Assembly (NCBI GenBank): GCA_945878545.1
Contig: CAMCTQ010000040.1
Coordinates: 1 to 9,227, forward strand
DNA length: 9,227 nucleotides
Source: Rickettsia typhi
GTDB lineage: Bacteria; Pseudomonadota; Alphaproteobacteria; Rickettsiales; Rickettsiaceae
Direction of reading: 5' to 3'
A program made the translations under genes and the position numbers. Positions 1 to 6,388 of this stretch are shown piece after piece. The notes below the pieces were generated by a model. That model was not told the origin of the DNA. It searched no databases and was given only the letters and a program-made list of their open reading frames with translations. Each line of letters starts with the position of its first letter. Positions within the stretch are counted from its first letter, which is position 1.

Positions 1-585
1 TACTAAAACTGCAACAGCAAGTAATCCAATTACAATCGATATCATTTGAATAAAATCCATAATTACCAAAGATTTCATTCCTCCAGTAATAGTGTAAATC
101 ATTACTATTGAAAGGCCAATAAACATAGCGAGTTCAAAAGATATAGCATCGTTAAATACCAGTTTTATTACCAATCCAAGAGCTACTATTTGCGCCGACA
201 TCCACCCAAGATAACTTGCGCATATTGTCAAAGATACTAGCAGCTCAACTAATCGGCTATATCTCTGCCTATAAAAATCACCAATAGTTACAAGTTTCAT
301 ACGATAAAGTCTTGCGGCGTAGAAAACACCAACTATTATTAGACAAAATCCAGTACCAATCGGCTCAGCTATTGTACCTCGTAGACCATCATTAATAAAA
401 ACAGGAGGGATGCCAACAACAGATTCCGAACCAAACCAAGTAGCAAAAACAGTTGTAATCGTCATGTAAAGAGGTATAGACCTACCAGCTAGAATATAAT
501 CAGTAGAGTTTCTTACTCCTATACTAGAATATAGTCCGATTGCAATTGAAAAAACCATGTATAAAGCTATAAAAAGTATTAACAT
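1..585 (-). CDS. Sodium:solute symporter family protein, partial (N-terminal 195 residues)
   Basis: This gene starts at the ATG at 585-583 on the minus strand and runs open for exactly 195 codons to the left edge, so its C-terminus is missing. The translation begins MLILFIALYMVFSIAIGLYS and shows about five hydrophobic segments. It carries hallmarks of the SSS (PutP/PanF) family: the early YILAGRSIPLYM segment, a FATWFGSESVVGIP motif near residue 47, a VTIGDFYRQRYS motif near 100, and TGGMKSLVIMDFIQM near 166. Family members are inner-membrane transporters that couple Na+ to uptake of proline, pantothenate or related solutes. The substrate cannot be read from the sequence. In-frame stops lie about 40 bases upstream and no ATG lies between them and this one, which supports the start. 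No clear Shine-Dalgarno is visible. A near-consensus promoter sits just upstream at 624-651. Family assignment is firm; substrate is unknown. Confidence 0.88.
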   Translation of the reverse strand, partial: MLILFIALYMVFSIAIGLYSSIGVRNSTDYILAGRSIPLYMTITTVFATWFGSESVVGIPPVFINDGLRGTIAEPIGTGFCLIIVGVFYAARLYRMKLVTIGDFYRQRYSRLVELLVSLTICASYLGWMSAQIVALGLVIKLVFNDAISFELAMFIGLSIVMIYTITGGMKSLVIMDFIQMISIVIGLLAVAVLV

Positions 586-623
586 ATGTGGTTTGTTACT
601 GGTTATAAAAATATTAAAAATTC

Positions 624-651
624 ACTATACGTTTTTTTTATTTTTTTTCAA
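624..651 (-). promoter_or_regulatory. Putative sigma70-type promoter of the symporter gene
   Basis: Read on the minus strand, TTGAAA (651-646) and TATAGT (629-624) are separated by 16 bases, and each matches the sigma70 consensus at five of six positions. The spacer is almost pure A on this strand. Transcription would begin near 617 and leave a leader of about 30 bases before the ATG at 585. The position fits the downstream gene, but AT-rich DNA yields such matches by chance. Confidence 0.5.
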
Positions 652-730
652 GTATAAATCTAAATAATTGGTTAATTTTTTCAAGTAAATATCCATCTAA
701 TTTTCAAGACGCTCACTAATGAAACTAGTT

Positions 731-759
731 TTGACAACATATAAAGATTATATAGTAAT
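731..759 (+). promoter_or_regulatory. Possible plus-strand promoter facing the znuB 3' end
   Basis: A perfect -35 hexamer TTGACA (731-736) is followed after 17 bases by AGTAAT (754-759), four of six to the -10 consensus. A TATAGT (751-756) is also present, but at a short spacing of 14. No plus-strand gene follows, so any transcript would be antisense to znuB, whose stop is at 767. It may be a chance match. Confidence 0.25.
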
Positions 760-766
760 TGTTTAT

Positions 767-1558
767 CTAACTTATATATCGGTTTCTATAAAATCTTGCG
801 CAGTGTTTTATAAATAAAATAGCAATATATATTGCACCACCAGACAATATGATACTTGGTGCAAAAGGTATGTCTACGTAAAAAGAGAATATAACTCCAA
901 AAAAATTCATCATTATAGAAAAGAAGATTGCAAAACAAATCATCGCAAACGGAGATTTAGCAATTATTCTAGCAATCATTGCTGGAATTACTATGACACT
1001 AGTAACAAGCAAAGCGCCGACAATCTTAATTGTTGATAAAACCGCAAAAGAAAGTATAGCAAGAAAAACCAACTCAAGAAGCCTAACTTTAATACCTCTT
1101 GACGCAGCAACGTCTTTACTCAAAATAATTAAAATAAGATCTTTGTATGATGATACAAAAAATATCAAAACAACTACAAGAATACACAATAGCATTTTAA
1201 TATCTTGTACACTCGACAAAATAATATCCCCAACCAAGTATTTAGTGATATTAATCTGAGTAGGATAAAAGTACGATAGCATCAAACTCAACGATATCAT
1301 CATACTGGTTGTCAAACCAATTGCGGCATTATTCCCAGAATTATTACGCAACCTAAAAATAGCAAATGCAAAAAGGCTACTACTAAGTAACCCAGCATAA
1401 AAAATAGGTATCCCAGCTATAACACTTATAATCCCTGCAAGCATACTTGCATGAGCTAAACCATCCCCAAAATATACATATCTTTTCCACAAAACAAGGC
1501 AACCAAGAGGAGCAAAGATCAACCCAATTAGAAATGAAACAGTAATTATTATAAACAT
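767..1558 (-). CDS. znuB: Zinc/manganese ABC transporter permease, ZnuB type
   Basis: This 263-residue integral membrane protein belongs to the ABC-3 family and would form the channel of a high-affinity Zn2+ (or Mn2+) importer in the inner membrane. Several hydrophobic segments span the length. Family motifs are clear: APLGCLVLWKR near residues 16-26, YFGDGLAHASML near 29-40, a VGALLVTSVIVIPAMIAR segment near 180-197 (the ATPase-contacting region), and DIPFAPSIILSGG near 229-241. All match E. coli ZnuB in order and spacing as I recall it, and the length is normal. It lies 68 bases downstream of znuC on the same strand and is presumably cotranscribed with it. I see no Shine-Dalgarno before the ATG at 1558. 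The periplasmic binding protein ZnuA and a Zur regulator are not in the window. Manganese rather than zinc as substrate cannot be excluded from the permease alone. Confidence 0.93.
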   Translation of the reverse strand: MFIIITVSFLIGLIFAPLGCLVLWKRYVYFGDGLAHASMLAGIISVIAGIPIFYAGLLSSSLFAFAIFRLRNNSGNNAAIGLTTSMMISLSLMLSYFYPTQINITKYLVGDIILSSVQDIKMLLCILVVVLIFFVSSYKDLILIILSKDVAASRGIKVRLLELVFLAILSFAVLSTIKIVGALLVTSVIVIPAMIARIIAKSPFAMICFAIFFSIMMNFFGVIFSFYVDIPFAPSIILSGGAIYIAILFIKHCARFYRNRYIS

Positions 1559-1626
1559 TTATAATTAATAATTTAATTGATCTACTATGTAAAAAATAAC
1601 CTTATTCTACTCAGTTATAATTTCCA

Positions 1627-2331
1627 TTAATGCTCATGTTTGTGGTCATGAGAGTGAATATATAGCCCTATTTCAGACAAGGCATTCCTGAAATCTGTGT
1701 TACTACTAAGCTCATTTGGCTTACCTATACAACAAACATGACCATTAATACAAATTACTTGATCAGAATTTTTCATAACTGTAAATAAATCATGTGAAAT
1801 CATAAAAACAGTTAATCCAGTTTTTTCTTTTATCTTATTAAGGCTTTTGTAGAACTCTTGCTGACTTGTCACATCAAGATACTGTGTTGGCTCGTCTAAA
1901 ATTACCAAATCCGGTTTATTTACGAGCGTTCCAGCCAATACAAGTTTCTGCAATTGACCACCTGATAGCTCAGAAATATCGGTTTTTCTTATATCATCAA
2001 AGTCAATAAAATTGGCCAATCCAAGAATTTCCTTATCAATCCCATTTGGGGCAAGAATATTCATTAAGCCCTCAGCATTTAAGGGCATGTTAAAAGTAAA
2101 ATCAAGTTTTTGAGGAGCATAGCCAATTTTCAATCCCTTATTTATTACCACAAGCCCCTTGGTTGGTTTTTCAAGACCAAGTATTATCTTGGCTATAGTA
2201 GTTTTACCAGCTCCATTTTGTCCAATTAATGTCGTGATCTCCCCTTGCTGTAATTTAAAGCTTACGTCGTCAACTAAAAGCTTTGTTTCAAAACTTTTAG
2301 TAACCGAGCGGAATTCTACAAGTGGGTGCAT
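1627..2331 (-). CDS. znuC: Zinc ABC transporter ATP-binding protein, ZnuC type
   Basis: This 234-residue cytoplasmic ATPase would drive the ZnuB permease. All nucleotide-binding motifs are present: Walker A GQNGAGKT (37-44), a Q-loop at Q74 (YAPQ), the signature LSGGQ (122-126), Walker B DLVILDEP (141-148), a D-loop YLD (151-153) and the switch histidine H180. The C-terminus ends in a histidine-rich tail, HSHDHKHEH (226-234), which resembles histidine-rich tails of zinc transporter proteins and supports zinc over manganese. The start at 2331 is backed by an AGGA Shine-Dalgarno at 2340-2337, five bases upstream. The upstream neighbour is the 17-kDa antigen gene on the same strand, but a strong hairpin (2398-2432) separates them, so znuCB is probably its own unit. 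The short upstream region holds a 5-bp inverted repeat, TTCCT/AGGAA, that overlaps the Shine-Dalgarno. I see no recognisable Zur box. Confidence 0.95.
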   Translation of the reverse strand: MHPLVEFRSVTKSFETKLLVDDVSFKLQQGEITTLIGQNGAGKTTIAKIILGLEKPTKGLVVINKGLKIGYAPQKLDFTFNMPLNAEGLMNILAPNGIDKEILGLANFIDFDDIRKTDISELSGGQLQKLVLAGTLVNKPDLVILDEPTQYLDVTSQQEFYKSLNKIKEKTGLTVFMISHDLFTVMKNSDQVICINGHVCCIGKPNELSSNTDFRNALSEIGLYIHSHDHKHEH

Positions 2332-2397
2332 AATTTTCCTAAAATAAGGAACACAAGGTTTAAGAACAGCGCGGAGGCTAAAATAATCAAATAAACC

Positions 2398-2432
2398 GGG
2401 CTCTAACCTGGATCTTTTCCTGGTTAGAGCCC
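2398..2432 (-). terminator. Strong hairpin, probable terminator of the 17-kDa antigen gene
   Basis: GGGCTCTAACC (2398-2408) and GGTTAGAGCCC (2422-2432) are perfect 11-base inverted repeats. The 13-base interior can add a GGA/TCC helix after a T-T mismatch, leaving a TCTTT loop. The hairpin begins 13 bases beyond the stop codon of the 17-kDa gene. On the minus strand it is followed by an interrupted T-rich run (GGTTTATTTGATTATTTT), as expected for intrinsic termination. The plus-strand side has no T-tract. Confidence 0.75.
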
Positions 2433-2445
2433 AAGCAAACTATAT

Positions 2446-2931
2446 TTACTTAACTATTTCCCAATTACCATCTGGCTTACGACAGGCTTTTCCATAAGCT
2501 TTCTTTTTCTCTCCGCCTATTACTATTTCCTGTGTATACTCACGACAATACTGACCTTGATTAGTTTTGAAAGTATTTGTCGGAGTAATAGATCCATAAT
2601 TACCACTGTCAGGATTATTCCATTCAACACTATTCCCAGATGGAGCAAATTCTAGTGCTTGGCGCGAACTTTTTTCAAGAAGTGCACGATCATATTCATC
2701 CATACTTTTACCAACTTGTCCACCAATTAAGGCGCCAGCTAAAGCACCAACTCCTGTGGCAACAAGCTTTCCCTCGCCTCCACCAAATTGAGAACCAAGT
2801 AAACCACCTGCAAGACCACCTATTAGTGTTCCGCCGCTTTGCTTATTCATTTGGCCGCTACAAGCTTGTAACATAAAAGTAGCAGTAATCAAAATAAGCG
2901 CCTTCGATACTATTTTCATATAAATTTTCAT
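2446..2931 (-). CDS. 17-kDa surface antigen family lipoprotein (Rickettsia type)
   Basis: This 161-residue protein is predicted to be exported and lipidated. A basic start and hydrophobic core precede a lipobox, LQAC, with the acylated cysteine at C24. A glycine-zipper region (about 33-78; [18 protein letters not shown] and [18 protein letters not shown]) follows. The C-terminal domain contains [27 protein letters not shown] and [19 protein letters not shown]. These match the Rickettsia 17-kDa antigen throughout, as I recall that protein. It is an outer-membrane lipoprotein of unclear function, used as a serological and PCR marker in Rickettsia. A second ATG at 2919 would give a 20-residue leader, the same length as in Rickettsia, so 2919 may be the true start. 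Neither ATG has a clear Shine-Dalgarno. The gene is divergent from fieF and is followed by a strong terminator hairpin. Family assignment is very secure. Confidence 0.95.
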   Translation of the reverse strand: MKIYMKIVSKALILITATFMLQACSGQMNKQSGGTLIGGLAGGLLGSQFGGGEGKLVATGVGALAGALIGGQVGKSMDEYDRALLEKSSRQALEFAPSGNSVEWNNPDSGNYGSITPTNTFKTNQGQYCREYTQEIVIGGEKKKAYGKACRKPDGNWEIVK

Positions 2932-2986
2932 ATATTAATAACTCATTTTTCTGTTTACGATTAGTTTGACTTTAAATAATTAGATA

Positions 2987-3016
2987 TTAAGATAACGACA
3001 ATACAGTAACGATAAT
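2987..3016 (+). promoter_or_regulatory. Possible promoter of the cation efflux gene
   Basis: TTAAGA (2987-2992, four of six) and GATAAT (3011-3016, five of six) are 18 bases apart. Transcription would start near 3023, upstream of the ATG at 3055 but downstream of the TTG at 3019, which agrees with the shorter gene model. A TTGACT (2966-2971) with GATAAC 19 bases later is an alternative. Both lie in the divergent spacer shared with the 17-kDa gene. The evidence is weak. Confidence 0.25.
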
Positions 3017-3054
3017 AGTTGCTCATAATCTTTATTGCAATTAAAAAAACACTT

Positions 3055-3954
3055 ATGGATAAACAGCGTGCCAACCGGCTAGTCAAAATTGCATCGTACG
3101 CATCAGTATCAACCGCCATATTAATAATGATAGCCAAAACTTATGCCTGGCTTTCTACAGAATCACAATCTATCTTAGCTTCGCTTATAGATTCATTGCT
3201 TGATATTTCCTCATCAATCATAAATCTAATAGCTATTAGAGTATCTTTATTGCCTCCTGATGATAATCACAGATTTGGACATGAAAAGTTTCAAGATTTG
3301 GCAATTTTTTCACAGTCAATGTTTTTCTTGGCTTCATGTTTATTTACTCTGTTTTCATCTTCAAAAGTTTTATTCTTTGGATCCGAACTCCTTAACTCAG
3401 AATTCGGCGCCAACATTATGTATTTATGTATATTTTTAACATTTGCTCTTGTGTGTTTCCAGTCTTACGTCATCAAAAAAACAAATTCAAAAATAATAAG
3501 CGCTGATAAACTGCATTATTTTTCAGATTTTATTACAAATATTGCTGTTGTTATCTCTCTTTACCTCAGCACAAGTTTTTGGTACGCAGATGCTTTAGCT
3601 GGTATCGTTATTTCACTATATGTCCTGTATGCCTCATATTCGCTATTTCGTGAAGCAATTCGTAATTTGGCTGACGAAGAATTTCAACAAAAAGACCGAG
3701 ATAAGGTACTTACTATAATTGGCAATTATAGTAATATTAAAGGTATTCACGAATTAAAAACAAGATATGCTGCAAGCAAACCATTCATTCAATTTCATCT
3801 AGAACTCGATGGGAATCTTACATTATATCGATCCCATGACATAGCAGATGAACTAATGATAGCTCTGTTAAAAGAATTCCCAGAAGCAGAAATTACTATA
3901 CATCAAGACCCAGTAGGTCTTGAAAAAAACGTAAAATATCGTGAAAAAATATAA
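3055..3954 (+). CDS. fieF: Cation diffusion facilitator, FieF/YiiP-type metal efflux protein
   Basis: This 299-residue inner-membrane antiporter exports divalent metals (Zn2+, Fe2+, Cd2+) in exchange for protons. It closely parallels E. coli FieF. Transport site A is intact: D46 and D50 in the DSLLD motif, with H154 and D158 in HYFSD. The site B residues D69, H72 and H76 lie in DDNHRFGH. In the cytoplasmic domain, H232, H248, H261, H283 and D285 match the E. coli dimer-bridging zinc site position for position. An in-frame TTG at 3019 would add 12 residues; I chose the ATG at 3055 because it aligns with the family start and gives the usual length. No Shine-Dalgarno is visible for either. The 3' end overlaps tadA by 14 bases, suggesting cotranscription and translational coupling. 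Zinc and iron specificity cannot be separated from sequence. Confidence 0.93.
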   Translation: MDKQRANRLVKIASYASVSTAILIMIAKTYAWLSTESQSILASLIDSLLDISSSIINLIAIRVSLLPPDDNHRFGHEKFQDLAIFSQSMFFLASCLFTLFSSSKVLFFGSELLNSEFGANIMYLCIFLTFALVCFQSYVIKKTNSKIISADKLHYFSDFITNIAVVISLYLSTSFWYADALAGIVISLYVLYASYSLFREAIRNLADEEFQQKDRDKVLTIIGNYSNIKGIHELKTRYAASKPFIQFHLELDGNLTLYRSHDIADELMIALLKEFPEAEITIHQDPVGLEKNVKYREKI

Positions 3955-4417
3955 CTTCGAAAATAAATTTATGCAACTGGCTTTTCAAGAAGCACAAAAA
4001 GCTTTTGATGAAGGAGAGGTTCCAGTAGGGTGTGTCATAGTTAGATCCAAAGATAATTATATTGTTGCGACCTCTAGAAATCTCATGCAACATAACAAAA
4101 ACCCTAATTCTCATGCAGAGATTCTAGCGATAAATCTTGCTTGCTTAAAATTAGATAACAAAAATTTATCTGAGTGTGATATATATATTACCCTAGAACC
4201 GTGCACAATGTGTGCTGCTGCTATTGCTAATGCTAGACTTGGTAGGCTCTATTATGCAGCTGGAGACAAGAAACAAGGGGCAGTAGAACATGGGCCTAGA
4301 TTCTTCAATTCGCCTTCTTGTTTACACCGTCCAGAAATATATTCCGGTATACTAGAGGAAGAATCTGTAAATATAATGCAAAGTTTTTTTAGTAAAATTA
4401 GAAAAACTAAGTTATAA
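3941..4417 (+). CDS. tadA: tRNA-specific adenosine deaminase TadA
   Basis: This 158-residue zinc enzyme converts adenosine 34 to inosine in the wobble position of tRNA-Arg(ACG), so that one tRNA reads CGU, CGC and CGA. The cytidine/deoxycytidylate deaminase fold is evident. HAEI (58-61) provides the zinc ligand H58 and the proton-shuttling E60, and PCTMC (87-91) provides C88 and C91. The N-terminal DEGEVPVGCVIV stretch and the conserved RNLMQHNKNPNSHAE segment are typical of TadA rather than of guanine or cytosine deaminases. Length is normal. The start at 3941 lies inside the end of fieF in another frame and gives an N-terminus that aligns with E. coli TadA; a later ATG at 3971 would remove part of the first helix. 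It is essential in most bacteria. Confidence 0.94.
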   Translation: MKKYNFENKFMQLAFQEAQKAFDEGEVPVGCVIVRSKDNYIVATSRNLMQHNKNPNSHAEILAINLACLKLDNKNLSECDIYITLEPCTMCAAAIANARLGRLYYAAGDKKQGAVEHGPRFFNSPSCLHRPEIYSGILEEESVNIMQSFFSKIRKTKL

Positions 4418-4447
4418 TAGCCGGGATCGCAACAAGGGATGATTAAT

Positions 4448-4476
4448 TTGTATTCCTAACGTTGTTTAAGAATAAT
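4448..4476 (+). promoter_or_regulatory. Putative promoter of motAB
   Basis: TTGTAT (4448-4453, three of six) is followed after exactly 17 bases by AATAAT (4471-4476, five of six to TATAAT), in the 80-base gap between tadA and motA. Transcription would begin near 4483, only about 15 bases before the motA ATG. I see no flagellar sigma-28 or sigma-54 type element in this gap. Confidence 0.35.
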
Positions 4477-4497
4477 GTTTTTAAAGTGTGTAATTAA

Positions 4498-5367
4498 ATG
4501 TTTTATATTATTGGTATAATTGTTGTATTTGGCTCTATAGGCTTAGGGTATACTGTACATGGTGGCAATTTAAAAGTACTTTACCAACCAAGTGAGTTTA
4601 TCATTATTGTTGGAGCTGCGATTGGTTCCGTTCTTATAGGCTACCCTAGTTCATCCATTTCCAAGACGTTACGAAACCTAAAATGTATGTTTAGAACTGG
4701 ACCATATGAGAAAAAAGATTATATGGAACTACTTTTATTTAGTTTTAACACTTTTAAACTGATGAAAATAAAAGGGATGCTAGAAATTGAAACTCATATA
4801 GAAAATATTGGGGAAAGCGAATTATTCAAACTAGCACCAGTGCTTAGAAAAGAAGAGTTTGTAAGCGATTTTATGGCGGATAACTTGCGCTTAATAACTA
4901 TGGGCATGGATAACTCTTATCAGTTTGAAGATATTATTGATAAAGAAATTGAACTGTACAAAACTAACTCAAATATTCCCGGTGATATTTTTGCAAATCT
5001 TGGCGACTCCCTCCCCGCGCTTGGTATAGTTGCTGCCGTACTTGGTGTTATTACAACAATGCGGAGTATCATGGAACCACCAGATGTTCTTGGGTCATTG
5101 ATTGGAGCAGCACTTGTTGGTACTTTCCTTGGGGTTTTACTAGCATACGGGCTTTGTGGTCCTATGGGGCACTTCTTACATAAATATGCGGATTATAAAG
5201 TGAAATTCATAGAGTGCGCAAAGATGGGATTTATTTCTTATTTAAATGGCAACCCACCAATTATAGTTGTTGAATTTATGCGCAAATCTATTCCCGATCA
5301 TATGCGCCCTTCGTTTGAGGAACTTGATAAATACATAAATGAAAACTCAATGAAAATAATGGGTTAA
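4498..5367 (+). CDS. motA: Flagellar motor stator protein MotA
   Basis: This 289-residue inner-membrane protein forms, with MotB, the proton channel that drives flagellar rotation. Four hydrophobic segments are visible (about 1-20, 33-49, 172-190 and 198-220). Key residues align with E. coli MotA at the same numbers: P173 in DSLPALGIVAAVLGVI, P222 in CGPMGHFL, and E98 in the cytoplasmic loop that contacts FliG. R90 of E. coli is replaced here by K90, which keeps the charge. The IENIGESELF and NLRLITMGMD segments and the C-terminal NPPIIVVEFMRKSIPDHMRPSF are family-typical. The gene is full length with no frameshift. MotB follows after one base. No other flagellar gene is in the window, so assembly of a complete flagellum cannot be judged. 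ExbB/TolQ are excluded by length and topology. Confidence 0.95.
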   Translation: MFYIIGIIVVFGSIGLGYTVHGGNLKVLYQPSEFIIIVGAAIGSVLIGYPSSSISKTLRNLKCMFRTGPYEKKDYMELLLFSFNTFKLMKIKGMLEIETHIENIGESELFKLAPVLRKEEFVSDFMADNLRLITMGMDNSYQFEDIIDKEIELYKTNSNIPGDIFANLGDSLPALGIVAAVLGVITTMRSIMEPPDVLGSLIGAALVGTFLGVLLAYGLCGPMGHFLHKYADYKVKFIECAKMGFISYLNGNPPIIVVEFMRKSIPDHMRPSFEELDKYINENSMKIMG

Positions 5368-5368
5368 G

Positions 5369-6238
5369 ATGTCCAAAAGCAATCCTACTATTATTATCAA
5401 AAAAGTTAAAAAAATAGCAAGTGGTAAACATCATGGAGGCTCTTGGAAAGTAGCTTACGCTGATTTTGTAACAGCGATGATGGCATTCTTTTTATTACTA
5501 TGGTTAGTATCCGTTTCTTCCGATTCGACCCTTCAAGGCGTTGCCCAATACTTTACTCCTACAGAATCAATTAGTGACAAAGCTGGCCTTGGTTTTGATG
5601 GTGGTGCTGATACAAATATAGAGAAAGGAATTGGTGCAGAAAATGCTGCTTCTAGCTCGCTCATTTATGGTTCTCCTTCAAAGGGACACAGGGTAGATTC
5701 GGCTAGAAAACCAAGTAATATGACTGAGGTTGAGAAAGATCATTTTATAAGCATTATGAACAGTATTCAGCAAAATAGCGATCTCAAAACTTACTCTGAT
5801 AATCTGCAAATGGATATCACAAATGAAGGTCTGCGCATTCAAATAGTTGATAGCGATAATCGTCCTATGTTTAAACCAAATACTTCTGAATTGCAGCCAT
5901 ATATGGAAAAAATCATTACTGTAATTGGAAAAATAGTTTCGAATCAGCCAAATTATATATCTATTAGTGGGCACACAGCCTCAATAAAAGACAGTAACTT
6001 AAGTAACTCACTGGATTTTTGGAAAATATCTTCTGAAAGGGCTAATGAGGTAAGAAAATTTATGATAAAACAACTTATAGACAAGAAACAAGTTATAAAA
6101 ATTATTGGTAGAGCAGATAGAGAGCCTTTTGATTATAGAGACCCTTATAGCGTCCAAAATATTAGAGTTGGTATAACATTACTAAATGAAGAGTCAATTA
6201 GTGATTACCAAAAATCTGCACCCAATTTTAAAAAATAA
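5369..6238 (+). CDS. motB: Flagellar motor stator protein MotB
   Basis: This 289-residue partner of MotA has a short cytoplasmic N-terminus with the GSWKVAYADFVTAMMAFFLL signature. D32 is the essential proton-binding aspartate, followed by one transmembrane helix (about 32-50). A plug-like amphipathic segment (SDSTLQGVAQYFTP, 51-64) and a linker lead to an OmpA-like peptidoglycan-binding domain (about 148-273). In that domain the LSxxRA-type motif is present as SSERANEV, with R224 conserved, and QNIRVGITLL ends the fold. The usual aspartate of the GHTD motif is alanine here (GHTA, A204). That residue contacts peptidoglycan in OmpA-type domains, so anchoring may differ. The start at 5369 is one base after the motA stop, indicating translational coupling; the only upstream G-rich match is a weak GGG inside motA. 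Membrane-bound, full length, no frameshift. Confidence 0.95.
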   Translation: MSKSNPTIIIKKVKKIASGKHHGGSWKVAYADFVTAMMAFFLLLWLVSVSSDSTLQGVAQYFTPTESISDKAGLGFDGGADTNIEKGIGAENAASSSLIYGSPSKGHRVDSARKPSNMTEVEKDHFISIMNSIQQNSDLKTYSDNLQMDITNEGLRIQIVDSDNRPMFKPNTSELQPYMEKIITVIGKIVSNQPNYISISGHTASIKDSNLSNSLDFWKISSERANEVRKFMIKQLIDKKQVIKIIGRADREPFDYRDPYSVQNIRVGITLLNEESISDYQKSAPNFKK

Positions 6239-6254
6239 TAATAACATTGACTAT

Positions 6255-6348
6255 CATCCCGCAAACACCGGCGTCATCCCCTCGCAAGCGGGGATCCGGG
6301 CTTGTTATTCTAAAAATTCCCACCTTTGCGGGAATGACGTAGAGGATG
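6255..6348. repeat. Palindromic GTCAT(T)CCC-type repeat element
   Basis: CGTCAT (6272-6277) and ATGACG (6334-6339) form outer inverted arms. They enclose two GC-rich hairpins: CCCC (6278-6281) with GGGG (6290-6293), and TTCCC (6317-6321) with GGGAA (6330-6334). A further CATCC (6255-6259) and GGATG (6344-6348) extend the symmetry. TCATCCC occurs twice with a 20-base period (6254 and 6274). The GC content contrasts sharply with the AT-rich flanks. This is the kind of dispersed REP/MITE-like element common in proteobacterial intergenic DNA; the copy number in this genome cannot be seen here. It lies between the convergent ends of motB and the glutamine-synthetase-like gene and could help terminate either. 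On the minus strand a T-rich run follows it. Confidence 0.75.
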
Positions 6349-6388
6349 CAAAAATGATAAAAATTTGAACCATGGTGATGAATGGATA

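Noticed and set aside
993..1259. 88-codon plus-strand open frame inside znuB
   Set aside because: It lies antisense to a strongly conserved permease, has no family resemblance, and its composition is explained by the complementary coding frame.
2640..2876. 78-codon plus-strand open frame opposite the 17-kDa antigen gene
   Set aside because: It is the antisense reading of the glycine-rich region of a secure gene and resembles no known protein.
3019..3054. TTG start adding 12 residues to the cation efflux protein
   Set aside because: The ATG at 3055 matches the family N-terminus and usual length, and the TTG has no Shine-Dalgarno.
6186..6368. 60-codon plus-strand frame overlapping the motB 3' end and the palindromic repeat
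   Set aside because: Half of it is the motB end in another frame and the rest is the repeat element; there is no Shine-Dalgarno.
6240..6388. Continuation of the glutamine-synthetase-like gene beyond its stop in another frame (frameshift hypothesis)
   Set aside because: I read the other minus-strand frames past the stop and found no glutamine synthetase C-terminal motif, only repeat-derived sequence.
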